DNA of 64,000 nucleotides from Symbiobacterium thermophilum IAM 14863 (GCF_000009905.1 NC_006177.1:1488001-1552000); one strand, 5' to 3'; numbered from the stretch's first letter, positions 24,760 to 34,083 are shown. The notes: generated from the sequence alone by a model not told the origin. A program made the numbers and translations.

Positions 24760-24819
24760 GCGGGGGCGTCAGCGGTTCAGGCAGGACCCACCGGGTGCGG
24801 GGTCGAATGGAAATAGGGC

Positions 24820-24858
24820 ACCCCCTGGCAGGCCGCGGGGAAGTCCTGCCAGGGGGTT
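24820..24858 (+). terminator. Terminator between the fusion genes and the acyltransferase gene
   Basis: Perfect 12-bp stem CCCCCTGGCAGG / CCTGCCAGGGGG (24821-24832, 24845-24856) followed by TTCGTCTT. Possibly leaky, since the next gene follows 45 bases later with no clear promoter. Confidence 0.7.
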
Positions 24859-24902
24859 CGTCTTCCACAGGGAATCGGTGGGAGCCATTGCAGGAGGACC
24901 TC

Positions 24903-25982
24903 GTGAAGCAGAAAGTCATCGTTCCTGAGCTGATCATCATACGGGCCGTGTCGTGCCTGGCCGTGGTCCTGATGCACTCGATCACAATGCTGATCGGGGA
25001 CCCCGAGGTGAACCGCGGCCTCAACACCGCCCGGCTGTTGCTCCTGTTCGCGACGCCCACGTTCGCCTACATGTCCGCGTTCCTGATCGGCTACTCCAAG
25101 TCGCAGCGCCCGTACTTTGAGACGCTCTGGCTGCGGGTGAAGTACCTGATCCTGCCCTACCTGATCTTCGCCGTGGGTTACGCCTGCTGGCAGCACTACC
25201 AGTGGGGGGCGCCCCTGGTGGACCGGATCCGGTACAACATCGCGGGCGGCTACCACGGGTACTTCGTGCTGGTCGTCTTCCAGTTCTACCTGTTCCACCC
25301 GCTGTTCCGGCCGATCCTGGAGCGGGTGCCGGCGTGGGTGGGCGTGCCGGCCGCGGGCCTGGTGAACATCGGGTACCTGGCGGCCCTCAACCTGGGCCTG
25401 GTCTCGATCCCCTACCTCGGCTTCCACGCGTACCGGCTGCTGCCCGCCTGGTTCTTCTATTACGTGCTCGGATACTATTCCGGCCGGGACCGGGACCAGT
25501 TTCAACTGGTGCTGCGCCGGTGGTGGCCGCTTTCGGCGGCGCTCCTGGCGTGCGGCGCGGGGCTGCTGCTGCGAAACGCCCTGAGCGGCTTCCTGCCGGA
25601 CGTGACCTCGCAGCGGTTTGAAGTGGTGCTGTACGCGGCGGGGGTCATCCTCCTCGCCTTCCCGCTGGCGGGACGGGCCCGGCGGATCCCCTCGGTGCTG
25701 AACCTCGTCAACCGGGCCTCTTTCGGGATCTACCTGCTGCACTGGTTCTTCCTGGAGCTGTTCCGCCGGTGGGTCGTGCGGATTCCGGGCCTGCCGAAAC
25801 CGGCGGGGATTCTGCTGCTCTTCGTGCTGGCCGCGACCGCGGCGGCGCTGGTGACCTTCGCGCTCAACCGCTGGCGGTGGGGCGCCTACGTGGTGGGCCG
25901 GCTCGGGGTGGACGGCAGCAAGGCCAGGCTGGCGCCGCCGCCTGGGTCTGCCGCAGCCCCCGCCGAGGCGGCAACTCGTTGA
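24903..25982 (+). CDS. Acyltransferase family 3 membrane protein
   Basis: A 359-residue polytopic membrane protein with about ten hydrophobic segments. The first helix carries the family signature ELIIIRAVSCLAVVLMHS (Arg and His as catalytic residues), and LLHWFFLEL near the end is also typical of OafA/WecH-like enzymes. Such proteins O-acetylate or acylate extracellular sugars. GTG 24903 has GGAGGA upstream. Its place in the glycan cluster fits modification of the surface polymer. Confidence 0.87.
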   Translation: MKQKVIVPELIIIRAVSCLAVVLMHSITMLIGDPEVNRGLNTARLLLLFATPTFAYMSAFLIGYSKSQRPYFETLWLRVKYLILPYLIFAVGYACWQHYQWGAPLVDRIRYNIAGGYHGYFVLVVFQFYLFHPLFRPILERVPAWVGVPAAGLVNIGYLAALNLGLVSIPYLGFHAYRLLPAWFFYYVLGYYSGRDRDQFQLVLRRWWPLSAALLACGAGLLLRNALSGFLPDVTSQRFEVVLYAAGVILLAFPLAGRARRIPSVLNLVNRASFGIYLLHWFFLELFRRWVVRIPGLPKPAGILLLFVLAATAAALVTFALNRWRWGAYVVGRLGVDGSKARLAPPPGSAAAPAEAATR

Positions 25983-25989
25983 ACGCGCA

Positions 25990-26036
25990 GCCATCGAGGC
26001 CGGGCGTTGCGCTCTGTCGCCTCGATGGCCTGCTTT
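25990..26036 (+). terminator. Terminator after the acyltransferase gene
   Basis: Stem GCCATCGAGGC / GCCTCGATGGC (25990-26000, 26019-26029) with an 18-base loop and a CTGCTTTTT tail. It lies between convergent operons. Confidence 0.8.
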
Positions 26037-26051
26037 TTCGGCCGTGTCCGG

Positions 26052-27053
26052 TCAGGTCCCTCTGCTCGCCTCGTGAATGGCCGTGAGCGCTTCGTGCATC
26101 TCCTTCCAGGTGCGCTGCCAGCTCCAGTCGCGGGCGGTGGCGACGCCGGCGGCGCCCAGCCGCTGCCGGAGGGCCGGATCGCCCAGGACAGTGAGGATCG
26201 CCTGCGCAAGGGCCATCGGGGTCCGGGGGGGTACCAGCAGGCAGTTGACCTGGTGCCGGGCGTACTCGCCAATGCCCCCGCAGTTGGTCGCGACCACGGC
26301 CGCGCCGCAGCTCATGGCCTCCAACGGCGGCATGGAGAAGCCCTCGAACCAGGAGGTGGAGACGAAGACCGCCGCCTGCTGATAGAGCTCGGCCAGCTCC
26401 GCGTCCGTGGGCGCGACCACCACCCGGTGCGGGTACGGCAGATGGACGCGGCAGGCCACGGGCGTGACGATGGTGAGGGGAAGGCGGGGGTAGCGCTGCA
26501 TGACCGGGCCCAGGGCCTGGACGAAGTCGTCGGTGCCCTTGAAGCCGTACCCCAGGGTCTTGTCCCGCCAGATATACAGGATGCCCGACCGGGGCGGGGC
26601 GTCGGGAGGCGGCGGCACGAAGGTCTCCTGCTCGATGCCGAGGTGGATGACCTGCGGTCGCCGGCCGGCCACGGCTTCGATGCGGCTGGCCAGCCACTGG
26701 GAGATGGCCAGGGTGGGGATGGGGAGCAGGTAGGTCTCCTTCGCCCGGGGGTCCTTCACCCACAGCGGCTCGTAGCCCAGGCTGAACCGGACCACCTGCC
26801 CCGCGCCGCTCTCCCAGGCCGGCGGCACGGTGCTCCAGAAGTTGGTCAGGATGATGTCGGACTTGGGGAACGCATCGGGGACGATCCAGGGAACCGAGAT
26901 CACCGGAACGGTGACCTTCCACTGGATGCCCCCCCGCTCCGGGATCAGGAACGCGACGTCGTGGCCGTAGGCCGCCAGCCCTTCGGCCACCCGGACGAGG
27001 GTGCGCGTGCCCCCGCCCAGCTCCAGGTTGAACGCCGGAATGGTGATCTTCAC
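26052..27053 (-). CDS. Family 4 glycosyltransferase
   Basis: A 333-residue GT-B transferase: ITIPAFNLELGGGTRTLV start, ILYIWRDKTLGYGFKGTDDF at the domain boundary and the donor-site ending STSWFEGFSMPPLEAMSCG then ATNCGGI. GTG 27053 has AGGAGG upstream and overlaps the end of the preceding gene by 4 bases. It is a close paralogue of its neighbour and of the transferase half of the phosphodiesterase fusion, sharing the GY-KG motif. Confidence 0.9.
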   Translation of the reverse strand: MKITIPAFNLELGGGTRTLVRVAEGLAAYGHDVAFLIPERGGIQWKVTVPVISVPWIVPDAFPKSDIILTNFWSTVPPAWESGAGQVVRFSLGYEPLWVKDPRAKETYLLPIPTLAISQWLASRIEAVAGRRPQVIHLGIEQETFVPPPPDAPPRSGILYIWRDKTLGYGFKGTDDFVQALGPVMQRYPRLPLTIVTPVACRVHLPYPHRVVVAPTDAELAELYQQAAVFVSTSWFEGFSMPPLEAMSCGAAVVATNCGGIGEYARHQVNCLLVPPRTPMALAQAILTVLGDPALRQRLGAAGVATARDWSWQRTWKEMHEALTAIHEASRGT

Positions 27054-28087
27054 GGGTCCCTTGCCTCCTGCGGCTGGACATGCCCCTGCATGATCTGCCG
27101 GAGGGCGTCCTCCAGCTGGTCGCCGAAGCGCTTCCACGTCCACACCGCCGCGGTGCGCAGGCCGCCCTCCGCCAGCCGGGACCGCAGGTCAGGCTCCCTG
27201 AGCACGCTCAGGATGTACCCGGCCAGGCGGTCGGGCTGCTTCGGCGGGCTGAGCAGGCAGTTCTCGCCCGGGCGGGCGTAGTCGCGCACGCCGCCGCAGT
27301 CGGTGAGCACCACCGGCGTGCCGCAGGCCATGGCCTCCAGCGGGGGCAGCGAGAGCGCTTCAAACCAGGAGGCCAGCACGTAGACGGCCGCACGGTTGTA
27401 GGCCTCGGCCATCGCCCGGTCGTCCTCGGGCCGGATTTCGGTGAAAGGGAAGGCGAAGGGGGGAGGCGGGGTTCCGGGGGAGTCGCCTTCCGTGGCAGCC
27501 ACCAGCACCCGCACGTCCGGCATCTGGCGGCGGACGAGCTCCATGGCCGCCGCGAAGTCGCCGTTGCCCTTATAGTGGTAGCCGTGCGCCTCCGACCGGT
27601 AGATGAAGAACACCGTCCGACCGTCTCTCGGCGCGCCGTCCAGCGGACGGAAGACGCGGCCGTCCACGCCGGGCTGGGCGATGAAGCAGTCCTGTCCGGT
27701 CGCCTCCCGGATGATCCTGCGCAGATGCGGCCCCAGTGTGATCACCGGAAAGCCCTGGAGGTACGTGTCCAGGGCCGCTTTGTTCTCGGGCACCCACATG
27801 GGCTCGAACCCGGTGCTGAACCGGACGACCCGGCCCTTGCCGCTTTCGGCGGCGGGCCTGACCGTCGGCCAGAAGTTGGGCAAGATCACGTCGGCCTCCG
27901 GGATCACCGACGGCGTGATCTTGCTGACCCGTTTGACCCGGGATTTGAGCGGATAGGCAAGGGGGAGGCCCTCGAGCACGACCACGGTGACGTCGTGACC
28001 CCGCTCGACCAGCTGGTTGGCTGCCTCGGCGATGACCCGGCAGCCGCCGCCGCGGTGGAGGTGCAACACGGGGATGACGACCCGCAC
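27050..28087 (-). CDS. Family 4 glycosyltransferase
   Basis: A 345-residue GT-B transferase, first gene of a two-gene minus-strand operon. Starts RVVIPVLHLHRGGG; contains VFFIYRSEAHGYHYKGNGDF and ASWFEALSLPPLEAMACGTPVVLTDCGG. GTG 28087 is preceded by GGAGGGG. It is paralogous to the downstream gene. The upstream region carries a candidate sporulation-type promoter. Confidence 0.9.
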   Translation of the reverse strand: MRVVIPVLHLHRGGGCRVIAEAANQLVERGHDVTVVVLEGLPLAYPLKSRVKRVSKITPSVIPEADVILPNFWPTVRPAAESGKGRVVRFSTGFEPMWVPENKAALDTYLQGFPVITLGPHLRRIIREATGQDCFIAQPGVDGRVFRPLDGAPRDGRTVFFIYRSEAHGYHYKGNGDFAAAMELVRRQMPDVRVLVAATEGDSPGTPPPPFAFPFTEIRPEDDRAMAEAYNRAAVYVLASWFEALSLPPLEAMACGTPVVLTDCGGVRDYARPGENCLLSPPKQPDRLAGYILSVLREPDLRSRLAEGGLRTAAVWTWKRFGDQLEDALRQIMQGHVQPQEARDP

Positions 28088-28203
28088 AGCGGACCCCTCC
28101 AGTCACTGAACTGCTTCCGCCTGCGCGGCGCCGCGCGGGCGTTTGGCGCGCGGCTGCGGCGCCCCTTCGGCGGTTGTCGGAAGCTGCGGTGTCTGCACTG
28201 CTC

Positions 28204-28229
28204 CAGTGTATGGAGGGCCGGGCGGGGGT
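28204..28229 (-). promoter_or_regulatory. Candidate mother-cell sigma promoter for the minus-strand transferase operon
   Basis: On the minus strand: AC, 15 bases, CATACACTG. CATACACT matches the sigma E -10 consensus (CATACA.T) well. It is back to back with the next promoter, forming a divergent control region. Confidence 0.45.
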
Positions 28230-28242
28230 GTGTCGACCGGTC

Positions 28243-28270
28243 ACCTTATTATGTCGACGCACATACCCTG
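28243..28270 (+). promoter_or_regulatory. Candidate mother-cell sigma promoter for the UDP-sugar operon
   Basis: AC (28243-28244), 17 bases, CATACCCTG (28262-28270), 30 bases before the TTG start of the dehydrogenase gene. Confidence 0.42.
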
Positions 28271-28300
28271 ATGCAGACCGAGACGCCAGGGGGGTGACCG

Positions 28301-29380
28301 TTGGCCGTGAAGGTCTGTGTCGTGGGCGTGGGCAACATCGGAACCAATCTGCTGACCTCCCTGCGCCGCAAGGGGGTGCAGGCGGTCGGCGTGGAGATTA
28401 ACCCGGACCGACGGGCCGCGCTGGCGGCGGCCGGGGTGGACGGCGTCTTCGCCGGTCCGGACGAGGCCGGCGCCCCGGACGTCTGGATCCTCACCACCTC
28501 GACGGGGCCGGGGATGAGCCACATCCTGAGCGCCGTCCGCAGCCTGTCTCCCAAGCCCGGGGCGCTGGTCTCGGTGGAGTCGACCCTGCCGGTCGGGGGG
28601 ACCGCCCGGCTGGCCGAGGCGTTCCGGGAGCGGGGGTACGTGCCCGGGGAGACCTTTCACCTGGCACACGTGCCGCACCGAATCCTGTTCGGCGTGGAAG
28701 AGACCGTCTTCGACGCGCCGCGGGTGGTGGCGGGGGTCACGCCCGCCTGCCGGGATGCGGCCATCGCCTTCTACCGGCCGCTGGTCCCGGTGCTGTACCC
28801 GGTGGACGACGTGCGGGTGGCGGAACTGTCCAAGATCGTGGAGAACGGGCTGCGGTACCTCAACATCGCGTTTGCTGAGGCGCTGTTCGGCTACTGCCTG
28901 GAACACGGGCTGGATTGGGCCCAGCTCCACGGGGCCGTGAACACCAAGCCCAACGTGGAGCTGCTCAACGTGGACTTCGGCATCGGCGGCGAGTGCCTGC
29001 CGAAGGACATGGGCTTCCTGCAGGAGGCCCTGCAGTCGCCCCTGCTGGAAGCGGCCGTCGCGGCCGACGAGGCCCACCGGGCCCGGCTGCGCCGGCTGGC
29101 GGGCCCGCACCGGCGGGTGCTGGTGATGGGGCTGACCTTCAAGCCGGGCTTCCCGGACACCCGGTTCAGCCGGGCGCGGGAGCTCGCGGAGGCGCTTGCG
29201 GCCGACGGCAAGGAGGTCTACGTGTACGACCCGGCCCTCGGGCCGGAGAAGGTCACTGAGCTGGGCTTCCGGTGGGGGGATCCCGGCGGGGCGTACGACC
29301 TCATCTACCAGCGCCCCCTGGCGATTCGCACAGCAGCAGAGGAGGAGAAGCGTGGCCAGGATACTCGTGACGGGCAGTAA
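28301..29380 (+). CDS. UDP-glucose/GDP-mannose dehydrogenase family protein
   Basis: Oxidises a nucleotide sugar (UDP-glucose, UDP-ManNAc or similar) to its uronic acid. The N-terminal Rossmann motif is GVGNIGTNLL. The central helix has VAELSKIVENGLRYLNIAFAE, and the active-site Cys lies in GGECLPKD. The C-terminal domain holds LTFKPGFPDTRFSRA. Length is 359 residues, somewhat short for the family. TTG 28301 follows AGGGGGGTG. It overlaps the next gene by 29 bases, and it heads a six-gene nucleotide-sugar and glycosyltransferase operon. Confidence 0.88.
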   Translation: MAVKVCVVGVGNIGTNLLTSLRRKGVQAVGVEINPDRRAALAAAGVDGVFAGPDEAGAPDVWILTTSTGPGMSHILSAVRSLSPKPGALVSVESTLPVGGTARLAEAFRERGYVPGETFHLAHVPHRILFGVEETVFDAPRVVAGVTPACRDAAIAFYRPLVPVLYPVDDVRVAELSKIVENGLRYLNIAFAEALFGYCLEHGLDWAQLHGAVNTKPNVELLNVDFGIGGECLPKDMGFLQEALQSPLLEAAVAADEAHRARLRRLAGPHRRVLVMGLTFKPGFPDTRFSRARELAEALAADGKEVYVYDPALGPEKVTELGFRWGDPGGAYDLIYQRPLAIRTAAEEEKRGQDTRDGQ

Positions 29381-30266
29381 GGGGACCCTGGGGAGCCGGC
29401 TGGTGCAGCAACTGGAGCAGAACGGCCACGAGGTATGGCAGATGGACACCCGCCACGAGGCCGACGAGCGGTACTTCCGGGCGGACGTGGCCAACTGGCG
29501 GCAGCTGGAGCGGGTGTTCGAGCAGCCCTACGACTACGTGTACCACCTCGCCGCCGAGTTCGGGCGCATCAACGGCGAGGAGTATTACGACACGCTCTGG
29601 CGTACCAACGTGATCGGCACCCGCAACATCCTGGAGTTTCAGCGGCGCAAGGGCTTCAGGCTGATCTTCGCCAGCTCCTCCGAGGTCTACGGCGAGACGA
29701 AGGCCGAGGTGCTGGACGAGGATCTGCCCCTGCGCCAGCCCATCATCCCGCACAACGATTACGCCCTCACCAAGTGGGTCAACGAGATCCAGATCATGAA
29801 CTTCGAGCGCCGCTACGAGGTGCCGGTGGTCCGGCTGCGCTTCTTCAACGCCTACGGCCCGGGCGAGCGCTACCACAACTACCGGAGCGTGGTCTGCCTG
29901 ATGGCGTACCGCGCCCTCACCGGCCGGCCGTGGACCGTGTACGAGGGCTACTACCGCACGTTCATGTATATCGACGATTTCATCCCGACGCTGGCCCGGG
30001 TCGCGGACCGCTTCAAGCCCGGCGAGGTGTACAACATTGGCGGGACGGACTTCCGGAGCGTGCGGGAGCTGAGCGACCTCATCCTGCAGCTCACCGGCGC
30101 CGACCCGGGGCTGGTCACGTACCTGCCCGAAGACAAGCACAACACGGTGAGCAAGCGGCCGGACATCACCAAGGCCATGCGGGACCTGGGCCACAACCCG
30201 AAGGTGACCCTGGAGGAGGGCCTCCCGCCCACCATCGACTGGCTGCGGCGGGAGTACGGGCTGTAA
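29352..30266 (+). CDS. NAD-dependent sugar epimerase/dehydratase
   Basis: Extended short-chain dehydrogenase of 304 residues. NAD motif is TGSKGTLGSRL (a variant of GxxGxxG), then HLAAEFG, catalytic ASSSEVYG and YALTK (Tyr and Lys), and RFFNAYGPGERYHNY. Probably acts on the product of the preceding dehydrogenase or on a dTDP/UDP sugar. GTG 29352 has AGGAGGAG upstream and lies inside the end of the previous gene. Exact sugar unknown. Confidence 0.88.
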   Translation: MARILVTGSKGTLGSRLVQQLEQNGHEVWQMDTRHEADERYFRADVANWRQLERVFEQPYDYVYHLAAEFGRINGEEYYDTLWRTNVIGTRNILEFQRRKGFRLIFASSSEVYGETKAEVLDEDLPLRQPIIPHNDYALTKWVNEIQIMNFERRYEVPVVRLRFFNAYGPGERYHNYRSVVCLMAYRALTGRPWTVYEGYYRTFMYIDDFIPTLARVADRFKPGEVYNIGGTDFRSVRELSDLILQLTGADPGLVTYLPEDKHNTVSKRPDITKAMRDLGHNPKVTLEEGLPPTIDWLRREYGL

Positions 30267-30279
30267 GGGGGGAGCTGCC

Positions 30280-31272
30280 GTGGGGGAGTGGCAGAGCAAG
30301 AAGGTCCTGGTGACCGGCGGAACGGGCTTCATCGGCAGCCACGTGGTGCAGGCGCTGCTGGCGGAGGGCGCCCGGGTGCGGGTGCTGGCCCACTACAACG
30401 GCGGCGGCCACCTGGGCAACCTGGCCGAACTCGCTCCCCAGGAGCGGGCGGAGGTGGAGGTGGTCTGGGGCGACCTGCGCGATCCCGATTCGGTGCGCCG
30501 GGCGGTGCAGGGAATGGAACGGGTGCTGCACCTGGGCGCCCTGATTTCCATCCCCTACTCCTACCTCGACCCCCGCAGCTACGTGGATGTGAACGTCACC
30601 GGCACGCTGAACGTGTTGCTGGCCTGCCGCGACCTGGGCGTGGAGCGGCTGGTCCACACCTCCACCAGCGAGGTGTACGGGACGCCGGACACGGTGCCCA
30701 TCGCGGAGACCCACCCGCTGCGGGGCCAGTCGCCGTATGCCGCCAGCAAGATCGGGGCCGACAAGCTGGCCGAAAGCTTCCACCGTTCCTACGGCCTGCC
30801 GGTGGTGACCCTGCGCCCCTTCAACGCCTACGGGCCGCGGCAGTCCACCCGTGCCCTGATCCCGACCATCCTCACCCAGGCCCTCTGGGCGCCGGAGATC
30901 CGGCTGGGGAGCCTGTGGCCGCGGCGGGACTACACCTACGTCACCGACACGGCGCAGGCGTTTCTCCGGGCCGGCAGCGCGCCCGGGGTCGAGGGGATGG
31001 TGCTCAACGCCGGCTACGGCGCCGACGTCTCGGTGCAGGAGCTGGTGGAGATGGCCCTGCGGCTCACGGGCCGCCGGGTGCCGGTGGTGGAGGCGGCGGA
31101 GCGGGTGCGGCCCGCCGCCAGCGAGGTGGCCCGGTTGCTCTGCGACCGGACCCTGGCCGAACGGCGGCTGGGCTGGCGGCCGCAGGTGACGCTGGAGGAG
31201 GGGCTGCGCCGCACGCTGGCCTTCATCGAGCGCCGGTTCACGCCGGATATCCTGAAGCAGACCATCGTGTAG
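30280..31272 (+). CDS. NAD-dependent sugar epimerase/dehydratase
   Basis: A 330-residue extended short-chain dehydrogenase. Motifs: TGGTGFIGSHVVQ, HLGALISIPYSY, TSEVYGTP, and the catalytic SPYAASK with Tyr and Lys. The ISIPYSY stretch and LRPFNAYGPRQS resemble enzymes of the GDP-mannose 4,6-dehydratase/UDP-GlcNAc 4,6-dehydratase branch. GTG 30280 follows GGGGGGAG. Works with its neighbours to make one or more activated sugars. Confidence 0.88.
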   Translation: MGEWQSKKVLVTGGTGFIGSHVVQALLAEGARVRVLAHYNGGGHLGNLAELAPQERAEVEVVWGDLRDPDSVRRAVQGMERVLHLGALISIPYSYLDPRSYVDVNVTGTLNVLLACRDLGVERLVHTSTSEVYGTPDTVPIAETHPLRGQSPYAASKIGADKLAESFHRSYGLPVVTLRPFNAYGPRQSTRALIPTILTQALWAPEIRLGSLWPRRDYTYVTDTAQAFLRAGSAPGVEGMVLNAGYGADVSVQELVEMALRLTGRRVPVVEAAERVRPAASEVARLLCDRTLAERRLGWRPQVTLEEGLRRTLAFIERRFTPDILKQTIV

Positions 31273-31289
31273 GAGGCGGGGGAGTGCGC

Positions 31290-31997
31290 ATGCGGGCCGT
31301 GATCATGGCGGGTGGGGAGGGCGTGCGGCTCCGCCCCTACACCCGCATCCTGCCCAAGCCCATGCTGCCCCTGGGCCACCGGCCGATCCTGGCCTGGCTG
31401 CTGGACCGGCTGGTGGCCGGCGGCGTGACCGAGGTCACGCTGGCCGTGCGCTACCTGGGCTACGTCTTCCGCAGCTACTTCGGGGACGGCGAGCGCGTGG
31501 GGGTGCCGGTGCGGTACGTGGAGGAGGCCCAGCCGATGGGAACCGCCGGCGCCCTCCGGCTCATTCCGGGGCTGGATGAGCCCTTCCTGGTGGTGAACGC
31601 GGACATCGTCACGGGGCTTGACTTCGGCGACTTCATCGCCTTCCATCGCAGCCGGGGCGGGTGGCTGACGGTGGCGACCCAGCTGCGGCGGGAGCGGCTG
31701 AACCTGGGCGTGCTGGAGGTCGAAGGGGAGCGGGTGGTGGCGTACCACGAGAAGCCGGAGCGGGTAGAGCGGCTGGGGCTGGGCATCTACGCCGTCGATC
31801 CCCGCGCCCTGGCGTGCCTGCCGGACACGGGGCCGGTGGACATGCCGGAGTGGATCGCCCGGCTGCTCGCTGAGGGGCGGCCGGTGTTCCAGTACGAGAC
31901 CGACGCGCCCTGGTTCGACCTGGGCTCCCCGGAGCAGTACGCGGCGGTGCTGGACCGCTGGCCGCAGCTGGAGGAGCGGCTGGGGGGCCGGCCATGA
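31290..31997 (+). CDS. Sugar-phosphate nucleotidyltransferase
   Basis: Activates a sugar phosphate with NTP. The N-terminal signature MAGGEGVRLRPYTRILPKPMLP is diagnostic, with acceptor-metal VNADIVTG and the YVEEAQPMGTAGAL segment. Length 235 residues, a single catalytic domain without the C-terminal beta helix. I use ATG 31290; GTG 31284 in the same frame has slightly better spacing from AGGAGG. It overlaps the next gene by 4 bases. Confidence 0.9.
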   Translation: MRAVIMAGGEGVRLRPYTRILPKPMLPLGHRPILAWLLDRLVAGGVTEVTLAVRYLGYVFRSYFGDGERVGVPVRYVEEAQPMGTAGALRLIPGLDEPFLVVNADIVTGLDFGDFIAFHRSRGGWLTVATQLRRERLNLGVLEVEGERVVAYHEKPERVERLGLGIYAVDPRALACLPDTGPVDMPEWIARLLAEGRPVFQYETDAPWFDLGSPEQYAAVLDRWPQLEERLGGRP

Positions 31998-32992
31998 GCC
32001 GCCGGGCGCTGATCACGGGGGTGACGGGCGTGCTCGGGCGGGAGCTGGCCGGCTGCCTGCGCCGCCGGGGTTACGCGGTGTACGGCGCCGCCCGCCGGCC
32101 CCTGGAGGGGTGGCAGGACGGCCTCGACTGGCTTCCCATCGAGTGCGACGTCACGGATGACGCCTCGGTCCTGCGGGCCATCCGGCTTAGCCGCCCGGAG
32201 CTGATCTTCCACCTGGCGGCCGCCCAGGCCAGCGCCACCCGGAGCCCGTCGGTGGACCGGCTGTTTGCCGTGAACGTGGGCGGCACCCTGCGGCTGCTTA
32301 CGGCCGCCGCCGAGGCGGCGCCGGGGGCCCGGGTGATCGTGGCCAGCACGGGGGCGGTGTACGGCCCCAACACCGGCCCCCGGCACCGCTGGCGGGAGGA
32401 CGCCCCGCTGCGGCCGCCCTCCCCGTACGCCGCCAGCAAGGCCGCGATGGAGCTGGCGGCGCGGGGGGCGGCGGCCGGCCTCGGGGTCGAGGTGGTCGTG
32501 GCCCGGCTGTTCAACCTGATCGGCGTGAGCCCGGGGGCCGACAGCGCCCCGGCCGGCTTCGCCCGGCAGATCGCCGCCATGGCGGCCGCGGGGCGCCCGC
32601 GCCCGCTCCGGACCGGCAACCTGGATGCCGTGCGCGACTACCTGGACAGCCGGGACGCCGCCCGCGCCCTGACCCTGCTGGGGGAGCTGCCTGATCCCGA
32701 CCCCGTGTACAACGTGTGCTCCGGTAGGGGCGTGCGGCTGCGGTGGGTGGCCCGACAGCTGTGGCGGCTGGGCGGGGCGGGCGCCCCGTTCCTGGCCGAG
32801 GGCGACATCGGGACGGCCAAGCTGCCCGGAGGGGCGGGATCCCATCCCCCCGACCGGCTGGTGGGCGACCCCGGCCGGATTCGGGCGGCCACCGGCTGGG
32901 CCCCCGAGGTGCCGCTCACCCGGTCCCTGGAGCGGCTGCTGGCCTACTGGCAGACCCGAGCCACCGCCGGGCGGGAGGAGGAACGGCCGTGA
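31994..32992 (+). CDS. NAD-dependent epimerase/dehydratase (GDP-mannose dehydratase-like)
   Basis: A 332-residue extended short-chain dehydrogenase: TGVTGVLGRELAG cofactor loop, HLAAAQASATRSP, ASTGAVYG, catalytic SPYAASK, and LFNLIGVSPG. The RSPSVDRLFAVNVGGT segment is close to Gmd/Rmd reductases of the GDP-rhamnose pathway. The third such enzyme in this operon, and less like the other two. ATG 31994 overlaps the preceding stop; the final codons overlap the next start (GTGA). Confidence 0.86.
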   Translation: MSRRALITGVTGVLGRELAGCLRRRGYAVYGAARRPLEGWQDGLDWLPIECDVTDDASVLRAIRLSRPELIFHLAAAQASATRSPSVDRLFAVNVGGTLRLLTAAAEAAPGARVIVASTGAVYGPNTGPRHRWREDAPLRPPSPYAASKAAMELAARGAAAGLGVEVVVARLFNLIGVSPGADSAPAGFARQIAAMAAAGRPRPLRTGNLDAVRDYLDSRDAARALTLLGELPDPDPVYNVCSGRGVRLRWVARQLWRLGGAGAPFLAEGDIGTAKLPGGAGSHPPDRLVGDPGRIRAATGWAPEVPLTRSLERLLAYWQTRATAGREEERP

Positions 32993-34083
32993 AGCGGGTC
33001 GCGGTGCTGGCCCCCGCGTTCCTGGGCCCCCGGGGTGAGCCGCCCGTGCAGGGCGGGGCCGAGCGCCACCTGATCGAGCTGTGCCGGCTGCTGGAGGAGC
33101 GGGGCTACGCCGTCACCCTGTTCCAGGCCGCCGCCCACGACTTCCGGGCCGTGCACGACGGGCGGGTGGTGCACGGCCTGGGCCCGACGGTGGTGCAGGG
33201 CGGCGCCTGGACGGTGACCAACCGGCGGTTCCGCGACGCCGCCCGCGGCTATGACCACCATCTGTTCCACCTGTGGTCCATGGCCTACCCCGAAGCGCCG
33301 CCGGGCAGCGTGGGGGTCTCCCACTCGCTGTGGTGGGACGACGGCGCGGTGGTGCGTCGACCGGTCCCGAACTTCACCCCGAGGCTCCGGGAGGCGCTCC
33401 GGAACCTGGCGGTGGTGGTGGCCAACGACACCAACATCATCAACTGGGTGCGCGCCACCTGGCCGGAGATGGAAGGGCGGTTCCGATTCATCCCCAACTT
33501 CGTGGACCTGGCGCAGTTTGCGCCGGCGCCCCCGCGCACCCACGGCGGGCCGCTGCGTGTGCTGGTGCCGTGCCGGCTGGAGCCGCAGAAGGGGCTGGAG
33601 CCCATGCTGGAGGCGGCCCTCATGCTGACCGAGCAGCCGGGGATCGAGGTGCATTTTGTCGGCCCCGGCCCCGCCGAGGCGGTGCGCCGGCTGCAGGCCG
33701 TCGCAGCCGGACGGCCGGCCATCCGCTACCGCAGCCGGGTCATGGCGGAGATGCCGGCGGAGTACCGGGACGCGGACGTGGTGGTGATCCCCTCGGTGGC
33801 CACCGAGGGCACCAGCCTGAGCTGCCTGGAGGCGATGGCGTCGGGCCGCCCGGTGGTGGCCGGCTGGGTGGGGGGTCTCTCCAACCTCATCATCCATGAG
33901 TACAACGGGCTGCTGCTGCGTCCGACCGCCGCGAACCTGGCGGCCGCCGTCCGGCGGCTCTGGCAGGACGGCGAGCTGCGTTCCCGGATGGCGGCCCGGG
34001 CAGCGGAAGTCGCCCGGGTCCACTCCCTGGAGCGCTGGCGCCGGGCGTGGGGGGAAGTGCTGGACGAGTGCTGGGGTGGTTGA
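32989..34083 (+). CDS. Family 4 glycosyltransferase
   Basis: A 364-residue GT-B transferase, last in the operon. Features are GGAERHLIELCRLLEERGY near the N terminus, VPCRLEPQKGLEPMLEA, and the donor-site motif SVATEGTSLSCLEAMASGRPVVAG followed by GGLSNLI. It is not of the GY-KG subtype seen in the other three transferases. GTG 32989 overlaps the previous stop by 4 bases. Confidence 0.9.
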   Translation: MKRVAVLAPAFLGPRGEPPVQGGAERHLIELCRLLEERGYAVTLFQAAAHDFRAVHDGRVVHGLGPTVVQGGAWTVTNRRFRDAARGYDHHLFHLWSMAYPEAPPGSVGVSHSLWWDDGAVVRRPVPNFTPRLREALRNLAVVVANDTNIINWVRATWPEMEGRFRFIPNFVDLAQFAPAPPRTHGGPLRVLVPCRLEPQKGLEPMLEAALMLTEQPGIEVHFVGPGPAEAVRRLQAVAAGRPAIRYRSRVMAEMPAEYRDADVVVIPSVATEGTSLSCLEAMASGRPVVAGWVGGLSNLIIHEYNGLLLRPTAANLAAAVRRLWQDGELRSRMAARAAEVARVHSLERWRRAWGEVLDECWGG

